Positions 12,648 to 24,200 of a stretch of DNA of 64,000 nucleotides are shown piece by piece. A program made the translations under genes and the position numbers. The DNA lies in the NCBI RefSeq assembly GCF_958979055.1, contig NC_084887.1, positions 38,133,120 through 38,197,119 on the forward strand, in the 5' to 3' direction. The stretch is from Alnus glutinosa (taxonomy: Eukaryota > Streptophyta > Magnoliopsida > Fagales > Betulaceae). Under the pieces are notes generated by a model. That model saw nothing but the letters and a program-made list of their open reading frames with translations, made no database searches and was not told the origin of the DNA. Within the stretch, counting starts at the first letter, position 1, and the number at the start of each line of letters is the position of its first letter.

Positions 12648-13964
12648 CAGAAAGGCCTTGGTTTTTGCCACCACCGAATAGAAGTTATTCTCGATCACCG
12701 ATGGTTGTGGCCAAGCGGAGCTCCTCCCGAATTGGCTCGGGTTCGCCACCGCATATTGGAGTTCGTGCATGATGTCTTTCTTTCTTCCTTTTTGTCAAAA
12801 AAAAAAAAAAAATTCATAACAAAGTGTTTCATCAATTCAATATAGTAAATTAATATTTATCTTTAAAATACACAGATAATTATATGCTCTAATAATAAAT
12901 ATTAGTTTAATGTACGAAGTTAAAAGAGTTTACTCTATACCGATTTAAAGGGATAACTTTTTTTTTTTAAAAAAAAAAACCCTTAAATTAAAGTGACCCA
13001 TCAAACTATCAAATTAAAGTGTGTCAAAAATTTCATTTTTTTTTTTATAATATTCTTATAATACTCTTGCTACGTGTCATATTTTTCATTAAAAAATAAT
13101 AAAAAATTTAAAATCAAGGAAAAATATATATTTATATACATTTTAGTTTTTTTTCATATTTTTTCTTAATATATTTTGGAGAGTGATTTTTTGTTTTTTA
13201 TTTTTATTTAAAAGAGTTTTATGATATAACATAAATATGAAAATTATTTTTGTATTTTTAAGAGTATTTTCAGTTTTAAATTATTGGTTAATATTTATAT
13301 TTTAAAAACAGAAGACAAAAAAATTGTAACTCGCATATTCTTGTCTGCCGTCTGAAGGGACATATGCAAGATTTAATAAAGTCTTTGGTTTTTTTTTTTT
13401 TTTTTTCCAATCCAAAGAACATTAAAAAAAAAAAAAAAAAAACCCAACAAATTTGATCATTTATACTGGCATTTTATAAAGTTGACAAAGCATGGGATTC
13501 AAAGTTGTGGAATGGATTCAAAGTAACTAATTCTTATAGCTTCTTTTATTTATTTATTTATTTATTTTGTTGGGTATGATGTAATTCTTTGACCACATAT
13601 TGGTGGGAATTTGTTTGGCATGCACATAATTGCCACATGATTAATGTAGTACATATTAGATTGCCCATTTTTCATGTGGAGAAGCTGTGGTCAACCTTGT
13701 GCCTTATGACCAATTGCCGGGCGTGTCTCAAGCGTGTTTTTAGGCTCTTAGTCTTAGCTGTCTTTCTTGACAGCCACAGCAGGCTGCAGCCATCGTTTCC
13801 TTCCCTTTTTTTAATTGTCATTTTTTTTCTTTCATATTTGGTGCAAATATTTATCCTCAGCATATTTTCAACGAAAAATGATTTTCTTGAAATTTTTTTT
13901 TGGCCGTTTGACTTTTACATAAAAATTACAAACGACTAAAAATTACCAGTGACAAGATTTTATC

Positions 13965-14150
13965 ACTTGCCGGCAGAATTCCGACCACTTTTATCGAATT
14001 TTCGACTACTGTTGCTGGAATCTAGCGGTACTGGCTGGAATCCGATTGTATTGACCATATGCCGATCAGTTTCACTGAAATCTAGCCAAGTACGGTTGGA
14101 TTCAGGTAAAAGTGGCCGAATGTCGCCGAATTCCGGCAGAAATTTTCAGA
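13965..14150. repeat. Degenerate repeats of a GGAAT(T)CCG-like word
   Basis: Words such as GCAGAATTCCGAC, GCTGGAATC, ACTGAAATCTAGCC and GAATTCCGGCAGAAATTTTC recur every 20-40 bases. The composition is unlike the flanks. Probably a decayed tandem repeat or the interior of an old transposon; no reading frame is maintained. Confidence 0.35.
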
Positions 14151-15063
14151 TTTCGACAAAAAATTTAAAATTATGGCATGTTTTGCTAGATTTTAGCAAT
14201 CGATACTAAAAATTCGGGAACCTTCTGCGATAGATTTTGGCTACCAACAAACTCCAATACTCGGCTGGGACGGATTCTCACAAATGTGCTTGCAAAAATA
14301 AAGAGATTAAATTCAAAACACGACATAAAAAAATTAAAGAAGCTTTTACGATCAAACTGAAAATAATTTTCGTTGACCATCATTTTCAATTACACCAAAC
14401 ATAAAAAAATACATAAAAAAAAAAATATTTTACATCCAAACAAACCGAGCATTAATTGTTAATTTATGATTTCATATTTCTTTGCTTGTCAAAATCCTAC
14501 CATAAAAGATGAGCCTACATGTGACATAAAAACCACAAGAAAAATAAAATGTGTACTTTTTAAAAATATATGTGAGTGCTTTGATTATTCTATTAAAAAA
14601 TTATGTAATAATTAACAAACGTCAGTTCAATTGATTAAATTGGAATGCAAGCAGACTTTTTTTTTCTCAGATGAATTGAAAGTGGACAATTGAGAGAGAT
14701 CCATGCCAAAATCCCCGCATAATAACTCTCTCAGATTTTATTTTTTTTAGATAAGTCCAAAAATGAAGTTCTCAAATTTTAATATTAAAATGGTAAAATC
14801 TGAATGGTTTAATTTAATTTAAACAATAGTTAAAATTTTGAAAAATTATCATAAATTTACCAAGACGTAAAGGTTGCTAATTCCCAAATACAAATAACCC
14901 GAACAGACAAATCATTTTTTTTACTTAATTATTTTATTAATTAAAGCAATATTATGAAATAATTATGATATAAAAATATAATTTTTAACATTATTTATGT
15001 GTTAAAATATAAAGAAATGATATTTATACACTAAATTTATACCATTTTTACACAACACATTCA

Positions 15064-15065
<2 letters not shown>

Positions 15066-15112
<47 letters not shown>

Positions 15113-15118
15113 TGTGTA
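15066..15118. repeat. (AT)n microsatellite
   Basis: About 26 AT dinucleotides, some 520 bp upstream of the At3g27210-like start codon. Confidence 0.95.
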
Positions 15119-15386
15119 ATGATATTTGCACAAGAATCTGTATGGTTGATAATAAAAAAAAAATATTAAAATATTATTAACCATATGAATTATTATATTT
15201 CATTCCAAAAGATCCGAAAAAGGCGAACCTTTCTCCTTCTCGCTCACAAATATCACAAGTCCCACTGTAAAACAGAAAAATAAAAATGAAAAAGTAAAAA
15301 TCAGGAAGCCCACGAGCTCCAAACAAAACCTCCCAAGCGGGTCCCGTTCTCTGTAAAATCCACTTAGACTTGCACTCTCCTACTTT

Positions 15387-15396
15387 GATTATATAA
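15387..15396 (+). promoter_or_regulatory. Candidate TATA box of the At3g27210-like gene
   Basis: TTATATAACT lies about 245 bp upstream of the ATG. It is followed by the pyrimidine-rich CT leader (for example the CT run at 15534-15556) common in plant 5' UTRs. Positional inference. Confidence 0.4.
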
Positions 15397-15638
15397 CTTC
15401 CCTTTCGAGGCCTCTTTCTCTCTCTCCCTCTATGTCTTGACTCTCAAAGATCTATTTCAGACTCACTTTTATGCTCGCCTTTCACATAACGCCAAAAACT
15501 GTCCTCCTCTTCCTTCTTCACCCAGTTCCACTTTCTCTCTCTCTCTCTCTCTCTCTTCTGCAAAAGCTATCTTAGCGCTATGTGGGCTCGTGACGATTAG
15601 ACTGGTATTGGGTTAGAGACAGAGAAAGACTGAGATAG

Positions 15639-18274
15639 ATGGGTTCGTGTGTATCGGTGCATAGGAGCTCTGACTCCGCCATGAAACTCAGATTATCGTT
15701 TGCGTCCAAAGACGACAAGCTCGTCATCCCACCCTCACCCATCAAGGAAACTCCGACCAATGGGATCATCATCAACAACAACAACAACAACAACAACGTT
15801 GTGGCTGTTAAGTCTCAGCAGTCGCCTTTTCGGTCAGGCGCTAGTTTTGGAGGATACGGTATGGTTCTTATTAATTTTTTTTTTTTTAAAAAAAAAATTC
15901 GGGTAGAGAGTTGGTTTTATTTGATTATATGGCGCAAGAAATCAAATGGGTTTTTCTTTTTCGTTCTGTGTATAAAAGTTATTGTCTTGTATAATATTTC
16001 ATTGTTGGATTTTCTTAGTGATATTCGATCTGAAATGAAATTGGCGTGGGGTCTGCATATTTGTTTTTATATGGTTGAAGAAATCATTTTATTAGTTGGT
16101 TGGCTTTTATATTTGCCCGCCATACTGTGAATGACGTGTGTTCGGTGATTGAGCTTCCTTTTTTTATTTCGTTTGATGGATTAGATTTTTAATTTTTAAT
16201 TTACTTTTAAGGGAGGGGATTGTTTGGTTTACTCAATTCATTCATCAGGGAATATCACTTTTTGTTTTATGTAATTACTAGAAATAAATCGGTGGTCAAA
16301 AAAAAAAAAAGATTACTTCACATGAATCGGTTTGTTTGACTGTGATAAAATTCATGACTATGGATTTTCCTCCTTGGATTTATCGTCTTCACTTTTTCTC
16401 ATTGATGTCTTTATTTTGATTTTTTTTTTTTTTTTTTACCTAATCTAATATGACCAAATTCAAGTAGACTCTTTTATTCTTATTGCTAATCTAATAGGCC
16501 TGAATTTATTGAGGACAGTGAACGAAAATAGATATGTTCGTTGCAAATAGGACTAAGATGGGGTTGTGATGGATGAAGCTGGTATCCAGTCTTGTTGCTC
16601 TGAAAATGGCATCTGAAACAATTAAGGAAACCTTCTTTTGTTTTTTATTATTGTAATTCAAACATAGTCATAACAAAATACTATGTGGTTGCCCTGCTAG
16701 AATGGGGATTATGGTTTTTGCATTCTCGACCGGAACTGTTGTGTAGATGATGTGCATATGGTGTGGAGGGAATCTCCAGATTTTACCAGAAACTTGATAG
16801 TGCAACAGGTGAAGCAGAGCAGGGCTTAAGCTTTACTGTGGCAATGTTTGAACTCTAAAATCCTAAATGCCTTTCACATAAACACAGAGTTGGTAGAAAG
16901 CCCTTTTCGCTGTGCTTTCATTACTGTTTGGAATTTTCAGTAGATACAGAAGTGTTATTATCTCCAATGAATATCTTCTTGTATTTTATTATAGATGTCG
17001 AATTATTTAGCTGGTCCCTGCCTTTGAAAATGATGTATATCAATGGACCATTACTCCATTGGTTTAGGAACATGTTTATGAAATGCATCTTCTGCTGGAG
17101 GTAGTGACTCTTGTGGATCAAATCGTGTACATCCAAGGCTGTGTGATGGATGAACCACTTTATAGGATACGGAAAGGTTAATCAGATTTAAGTGAGTTGC
17201 TAAGAAAGAAGATAATATAATATCAGGAAATTAGATGGAATATCTTCAGGAGAACTTGTTATTGAACATTAAAGGAATGCCGCCCCTGCAAGATGAAGGT
17301 AAGAATCATGTTTTGGTTTCTTGTCGCTTGTGTGATTTCCTGAAAAGTGAGTTTTAATAGTATTTTTGCGATGTCCATTGAGAACCGTTACATTACAGCT
17401 CTTTTTCTTTTTTTTCTTTTTTGTTTCTATATTGGTTATTATTCTTGTGCCTATTTTAGCCTTAAAGTTGAATTATATCTTGCTTATTTTGCAGGTAGCA
17501 CAGAGGAAACCTTTTTTGATTCCCAAGCCTGGTTAGAGTCAGATTGCGAGGATGATTATTTTAGTGTCAATGGTGGTAAGAATACAAATGCTTTGAGCCA
17601 TTTTTCTTGCAAGCATGGATGAAAACAAATTTCTTGACTTGGATAGTTTGCATATAGTGATTGTCTTGATTCCATACGGTTGTTACCTAAACTGCATAAG
17701 GAATGAAGAATGCAGAAGGTAGACATGTGGAAATATTAGCTGGTTGGCCCCCATCCAATTTGTTGTGTTCATGGTCTGTTTTGCAGATTTTACCCCCTCC
17801 CGTGGCAACACTCCAGTCCATCATAATCTCTCTGTCGGGACCCCTAGAGTCAACAAGACCCATTTTGAGGACAGAAGTCCTGGTTCCATACCTGTAACAT
17901 CCCCAACAGATAAGAAAAAGAAACTGTCTGAACTTTTCCGAGAGAGCAGCAGACATGACCAAGATGTCGACGACCTAAATACCTCCGGCAACCAGAACAT
18001 AGCCAACGGAAACATGCAAGCTCGACCAACCGTACTTGACCTCCCTCCAAAGTCAGCACATGGCACCCCTTATCGGACTAATTCTGTATGTAGTAGTGAA
18101 TGGACTGCTAATGGAGATCACCCCTTAACAGAGAAGGAAAAACCAATCAAGTCTGTGCAGTGTTGTCTTCCAAGCTTGATTTCATGCCGTACCTTTAGTG
18201 AGAGGAAGAAGAAGATGGACCCTGCTATAGCTGTAGATGATCAACCAACACCTCTGGACTCTGGTACAAGATAG
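15639..18274 (+). CDS. At3g27210-like protein, acylated N-terminus, function unknown
   Basis: Three coding exons, 15639-15858, 17495-17575 and 17787-18274 (789 nt, 262 aa), with phase-1 introns and GT-AG borders. The protein starts MGSCVSVHRSSDSAMKLRLS. Gly2 with Cys4 is the usual signal for N-myristoylation plus palmitoylation, so attachment to a membrane is inferred. Blocks I recognise from the uncharacterised Arabidopsis At3g27210 family follow in order: KLVIPPSPIKE near residue 30, EETFFDSQAWLESDCEDDYF at about 77-96, DFTPSRGNTPVHH, and KKKKLSELFRES. Near the C-terminus come VLDLPPKSAHGTPY, QCCLPSLISC and SERKKKM. Much of it is Ser/Pro-rich and probably disordered. A (AAC)n run encodes an eight-residue Asn tract in exon 1. 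No catalytic domain is known for the family. Intron 1 (15859-17494) is long and T-rich with nothing recognised in it. Confidence 0.88.
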
Positions 18275-18532
18275 ATGAAAGAATCCAGGATCTTGAATCT
18301 TTGGATCACAACTTCTGTGCCACTCTGACTTTCACTTTCTTCAGATTTTGTAAAGTGTAAGTGATATCTGTTAAAAGAACTCGATATATGGATCCATGGG
18401 CATGTAAAAACGAAATAGTGGAGATGTTCTATATCAAACTCCAGCGAGGAATTTTACTCTCTCCATCAATCTCAGAAAATGAGGTCGTATCTTCAGGTTG
18501 GAAGTTTTTCTTCATTTTCGTAATGTTGAGGG

Positions 18533-18538
18533 AATAAA
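18533..18538 (+). promoter_or_regulatory. Candidate poly(A) signal
   Basis: AATAAA, about 260 nt after the stop of the At3g27210-like gene and about 60 bp before the left edge of the duplicated block. Positional inference. Confidence 0.35.
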
Positions 18539-19978
18539 ATGTAATTATGTACTTCTTGCTAAAAAAGAGTCAAAATATGCAAATTATATTATTATGTTTT
18601 TCTTCTGCTTAAACTTTCATTGTTTCACTATATATTTAGTAGTGTCTCTAAAATCTGGTATTGATCATCTAATAATATGGGAAAATTGTTAAGTCGTCCC
18701 TTTGGTTTGACCTTGTAACAAATAAATTGTTACAGATTTACGTGGTTTCAAAATGAACTTATAAAACGATTCCTTCTCAAATTACAAATTTACTTTCAAA
18801 TAAAAATTAAAAATAAAATAAAATAGTTTGGGATGGAGTTAGCCACTCCTATTATCAACCCTTGTGGTTATTTGGCCACCCTGTAATTGACCGAGGAGGT
18901 GGTCAATTCACCTCAAGGCCATGGTTAAAACCTTATAAAGCCTTGTAAAGATGGTGGTATAGGGGGAATCATTCGGCTTTAAGTGGGTTCAGACTTCTTC
19001 AAGTGAAACGGATAAGATTTATTTTATTATTAATTTTTTTTTTTTTAGTGTACATGTTGTCATGTAAAATGCAAAATAATATTATCAATGTAACAATTCA
19101 TTTTACTTGAAATACTTGTAAAAATAAAAATAAAAAATAAAAAATCATGCATTTTACTTGAAATAAATAGGATTTTGTTGTATTTGAGTTTAGATGGAGG
19201 ATCCTGATATGCTCTTCAAGTTTTGCAAGGTTGCCCATTTATTTGACTTAAGACGGCCCAAAGAAGGTCAGCACATGGTATTTCTTCAGTTCCAAAGGGC
19301 TCATTGGATAAAGGTTGAAACATTTGTGGCTTTCCATCACTTGAACTTTATTTAAATTCCACGCTTCAGGGCTCAGGCATAACATAACCCGCAAATCACT
19401 TAAATTGAAGGACCATCTTGGCACCGTCGAAGACCCATGCTCAGCCCAGCAATTGCCCAGTTGATCCATTGAAAGGCAGCACAGACAAGATTACAGATTT
19501 ACAAAGCTAGTACATTTTTACAATGGCGGATCCTTCCTACTATCAATATGCTATATATTGAAAATGCTAATAGAGAATCTGGTTGAAGCGACCCGTCGTA
19601 CGTGCTTAGATTATGAGTGTGAAGGTTCGCGCTGAAGGTCGACGGAAACACTCCAAAAATGTTTGAGATCGATCAGTTGAACGATCTTTCAGTCTGTGGT
19701 CAGATTACTGTACGTGCTAGCTGAATGGATTGGATTTCAACTAAGTCTCATTTTAGGATGACTATAAGTCTTGTGGGGGGCGTACCTGTAGTATATATAT
19801 ATATATATATATATATATTAGTGCTACGTGCCCAAGGAAATTCCCATTGGACAATGACAAGGACAGTGAAAAAGTTGCAAATTAAAATCTTAGATTCTCA
19901 AATTATGTAATTTTTTTTAAGCATCAAAACGCTTAGAAAATATCACATATTAAAAATTTGGCATTTTAGAGTTAAGAA

Positions 19979-20262
19979 TTAGGAATGACTTCACAAAAAT
20001 GTATCGAATTATACGTCGTTTTGAGATAAGGGTATTGAACTAGCAAACGTTTCAAACTGAGGTATCCAAGTTTTCAAACGTCTCACTTAAAAAATACGGT
20101 TATTTTGAGTATTTCGTTAGAATTTAACAGCAAATCCTAACGAAGTACCCTTAAGTGAGATGTTTGAAAACTTAGATACCCCAGTTTGAGACGTTTGCTA
20201 GTTCACTACCCTTATCTCAAAACAGCATATAATTCGATACTCTTTTGTAAAGTTATCCCTAA
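19979..20262. mobile_element. Fold-back MITE (long inverted repeats)
   Basis: The element is nearly a perfect hairpin. The left arm from TTAGGAATGACTTCACAAAA through AGATAAGGGTATTGAACTAG and CAAACGTCTCACTTAA is repeated in reverse complement from TTAAGTGAGATGTTTGAAAA to AAGTTATCCCTAA. The arms are about 120 bp around a loop of about 40 bp (20096-20145). It has no coding capacity. It falls in the part of copy A absent from copy B, so it inserted after the duplication or was lost from B. Confidence 0.75.
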
Positions 20263-20703
20263 TAATTGAATATATTTTTATCAGGTTCTTGCTCTTTATG
20301 TTAAAAAAAAAAAAAAAAAAAAAAACAAAAAACTGTATGTTGATTTTAGGAAGAAATTTCTTTACAAAAGTGAAAATGAAGCCTTTTAGGAGGAAAATTC
20401 TTTCTACTAATTGCCTCGATAATATGTCACATTCTTAATAGGTGGTATTTTTCATGCGTTTAGTTGCCTAAAAAGAGTCTGAATTACATAATTTAAAAAT
20501 CTACAAAGAAATTGTAAGAATCTTGATCCTAATCCAAAAGTTGCAAGAGTATGGAATGCGCTTAAAGACTAATTAGTGTGGAAGGGAAAATTCTGTCAAA
20601 GGCCATTTATAAGAATAATGACAATTACAGGTGGGGTTCCTTTATGCACATGACTATTGTGTCCATTAATGTCCCTCAATTGCAACACCTTTTTGACCAC
20701 GTA

Positions 20704-20722
20704 CAAAATTGTATAATTGTTT
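20704..20722. repeat. LINE target-site duplication, left copy
   Basis: CAAAATTGTATAATTGTTT here matches 30199-30217 exactly. The last three T merge with the poly(T) tract of the inverted LINE tail. Confidence 0.9.
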
Positions 20723-21247
20723 TTTTTTTTTTTTTTTTTTTATGAATAAGTGAAAACTTTTATTACCAACAACCAAACATTACAACCAAAAACTGTCCAA
20801 CCAAAACAGAGGACAAAACCAGAGCAAACTGAAGCTCACACCCACCAAACAAAACCAGAACAGCAAAGACTACAAGAAACTAAACCAGAACAGAAAAAGA
20901 TAAGTTCCAGTTTAAACAGAGATTAACACTCTCCCTAGTCTTTGCGAATCTACCATTTCTAGAAAATCGGGAATGAACATCCCAATAGATCGATCGAAGC
21001 ACTTGCTCTTCAGTTTTGGGACATCCATTGTGCTTAATTTCATTTCTAGCTCTCCACAGATGATAAACAGCAGATTGTAAGACTAATCTACAAAGAGCAC
21101 CCCACATTCTCTTAGTTTTCCACTGCCTACAGCCTGTATCCAACACATTCAGCCAGTCAATATCAGGATTTTCAATATTACATCTCTGCATACAATTTTT
21201 TCAGATTCTGGAACTAAAGCTACATCGAAAGAACAAATGGTCCCGGC
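20723..21247 (-). pseudogene. LINE ORF2, C-terminal piece left of the hAT insertion, and 3' UTR
   Basis: On the minus strand the text from 21247 reads SRDHLFFRCSFSSRI, the second half of the zf-RVT zinc-binding domain. A stop follows, then an open stretch with WGALCRLVLQSAVYHLWRAR and NEIKHNGCPKTEEQVLRSI, typical of the C-terminus of plant L1 ORF2. Translation ends at 20880 and a roughly 140-bp 3' UTR leads to the tail. This piece continues directly from 25434, on the other side of the hAT. Confidence 0.85.
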
Positions 21248-21255
21248 TTTCCAAC

Positions 21256-24200
21256 CAGTGGCGGAGACAAAGGGGGGCGGGCAGGGGGCGCCCGCCCCCC
21301 CTAAATGGCTGAGAAATTTTTTTTTTTACAGATATTTTTTAAAAAAATTACATTAAAAAGAAGAAAAAAAAATTGTTGATGCTAGCCCGCCCCTCCTGCT
21401 GATAACAAACGGAAAAAAAAATAATAATAAAAAAATTACATTTACATGGAAAAACCAACCGTCAAAGAAAATTTTATCAAAAAAAAAAAAAAACCAACAA
21501 CAATCATTAAATTCTCACTTGCTCAGGAAGAGGAACAGTCGAACGAACAATTTTGTGGAAAAAAAAATACCAATCTGCAAAAGCCAACCATAAGAAGCCA
21601 TTAAGCCAATAATACAAATCTTCTTCTCTGACCTCCAGCATCTGCACCACCTCCTCGCTCCTCGGCAAACTGCAGTCGGCAATATCTCGCATGGTAAGCA
21701 CTAAGCAAGCCATCTACCTTTTTTTCTTTTCTTTTCTAGTACTGGGCAATGGGCATAGACGCATAGTGGATGAGACGAATAATAGACTGCAGATTTTCTT
21801 TCATTTGCTTTTTTCTTTCAAGATAACTAGATAAGGGGCGATTGGGCGAAATATGTGGTTGAGAGGTTCACGACTTTTCAACGTTACCAGATTTTTTTAT
21901 TTTTTATTTTTTCTTTCTTTCTTTCTTTTTGTTTTGTTGATTTTCTTTCTTTCCTTTTTTTCTTTTGTTTTTCCAACTTATCTTGACTTTTCAACGTTGC
22001 CTTTTCAGGATTTTTTTTTTTTTTTTTCTTTTTGTTGACTTATCTAACTTTTCATTTTTTTTTCTTTTTATTTTGTTGACTTCTCTAACTTTTCAATTTT
22101 TATTTTTTATTTTTTTTGTTTTGTTTTGTTAATTTATTGACTTTTCAGATTTATTTTTTTTGCCTTTTTGTTTTGTTGACTTCTTTTCAAGTTTTTTTTT
22201 TTTTTTTTTTTTTTTTTGAATTGTTGCAATGTGAGTCATGTGACTTGTCAGGCCCACAACCGCATTTTTTTTCTTTTTCTTTTTTTTATTAAGTTAATTT
22301 TCTTTGTATTGCTTTTCTTTATTACTTACGGTCATTGCAAATTGCAATTTGAAGCATATATAATTTTATTGACTCATCTTTTTTATTATAGTTTTTTATT
22401 TATTATTCTGATGAGAACAACATTGTCATTTTTTATTTTTATTTTTATAAGGTTTTCTTTATACTTTGGGATTGGTTCAACTGGCCAAGTGACAAGTTTC
22501 AGTAGAATTTTTGCCACTCTCAGGTATGTTATTTGCTATTGTTTGTTAATTTGTTAGATTAATAGCTATCAGAATATGCTAATAATTTTATTAGAATATC
22601 ATTAGAGTATGTGTCATTAGGCCATTAGTTGTTTAGTGTGAAAAGTCTTAATACTAATAGATAAATAAACTTTCAGGTTTCCAAAAACTCTTAAATTACA
22701 ACATGAGCAAGTCAAAAACAATTGATGCATTTTTTAAGAAAAAAGATGCTGATTCAAATTCTAAAACGTCTTACTCAACATCTAATCATCAAACTTTAGC
22801 TCCTGAGCAAGTTGCTTCTAAGATGCCAAGAATTGAATTTCAAGAAGTTGAGTTAGTTGACATTTCTACCCTACAACATGATCCAGGGTTACGTCCTCAA
22901 ATGTGGGAATATCCTGTTAATCAACAGGATGAAATTAGACATGCTTATCTTAAAGACGGTCCATATAGATTCATTCCTCCTGATAGTCCTGGATCTCCGT
23001 TTTCAGGAAAAGGAAAAAATCGTCGGAGATTTCAATCATCTTGGTATAAAATGTTTCCTTGGTTAGAATACTCTCCTACAAAAGATGCTGCTTATTGTTT
23101 ACCCTGTTATCTATTTTGTTAAAAGCCAACGGGACGGTTTGGAGCTAATGCATTTACTATTGACGGATTTCGTAATTGGAAGAAGGTTAATGATGGTATG
23201 AATTGTGCTTTTTTGGTCCATATGGGAAATGGGCCATGTTCACCTCATAATAATGCTGTTAAGTATTGTGACACTTTGATGAATCAATCTCAACATATTG
23301 ATAAGGTGATAGATAAGCAAACTTCAGAAGAAAAAATGAACAATCGATTGCGATTGAAGACTTCAATTGATTCTATTCGGTATTTAATATCTCAGGGATG
23401 TGCTCTTAGAGGTCATGATGAAAGTCCCGATTCATTAAATCGTGACAATTTTCTTGAGTTGATAAAACTTATCTCCATATACAACGAGGATGTTGCTAAG
23501 GTTGTTTTAGAAAATGCTCCACAAAATGCTAAATATACTTCACATCATGTCCAAAAAGAGATTTTACATGTCTTGGCAAAGAGGGTACGAGATGCAATTC
23601 GTGAAGAAATTGGTAAATCAAAATTTTGCATTATTGTTGATGAGGCACGAGATGAGTCTAAGAGAGAACAAATGGCTATTGTATTGAGATTTGTTGACAA
23701 AGATGGATTTATACAAGAACGCTTCTTTGATATTATTCACGTTAAAGATACATCGGCGTTGACCTTAAAAAATAATATATCTGATGTTCTTTCTCGATAT
23801 TGTCTTGATATTCAAAGTATTCGTGGACAAGGGTATGATGGTGCTAGCAATATGCGTGGTGAATGGAAAGGATTGCAAGCATTATTTCTTAGTGATTGTC
23901 CTTGTGCATACTATGTTCATTGTTTTGCTCATCGATTGCAATTAGCATTAGTTGTTGCATCTCGAGAGGTAATTTATGTTCATGAGTTCTTTTCAAATTT
24001 GAATTTCATTATCAATGTGGTTGGTGCTTCATGTAAACGTCATGATGAACTACAAGCAGCTCAAGCAGCAGAAATCGCACATTTGATAGCTATTGATGAA
24101 CTAGAAACTGGAAAAGGAGCTAACCAAATTGGCACTTTGAAACGAGCTGGTGATTCTCGATGGGGTTCTCATTATCATTCTATTTGTAGCCTAATAAGGG

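Larger units (their letters stand above)
8115..15638. other. Large AT-rich intergenic region
   Basis: No gene is recognised in these 7.5 kb. The 5' end contains the promoter of RPE (reading left). The rest is AT-rich with many A/T runs, an (AT)n tract (15066-15118) and a GC-rich inverted-repeat element (11899-12647). There is also a block of degenerate GGAATTCC-like text (13965-14150). Open frames of up to 116 codons have no recognised domain and look accidental. Confidence 0.6.
18275..20703. other. Intergenic part of copy A, 3' of the At3g27210-like gene
   Basis: Holds the 3' UTR and poly(A) region of the upstream gene, then duplicated non-coding DNA. A fold-back MITE occupies 19979-20262 and an (AT)n run 19794-19819. 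A 73-codon minus-strand frame at 19248-19469 is conserved in copy B (38506-38763). It has no recognised domain, so its retention most likely reflects recent duplication. Confidence 0.6.

Noticed and set aside
21853-22557. Phe/Leu-rich open frames inside the hAT leader
   Set aside because: They come from long T-rich runs (TTTTCTTT) and have no protein-like composition; they are untranslated leader of the transposon.
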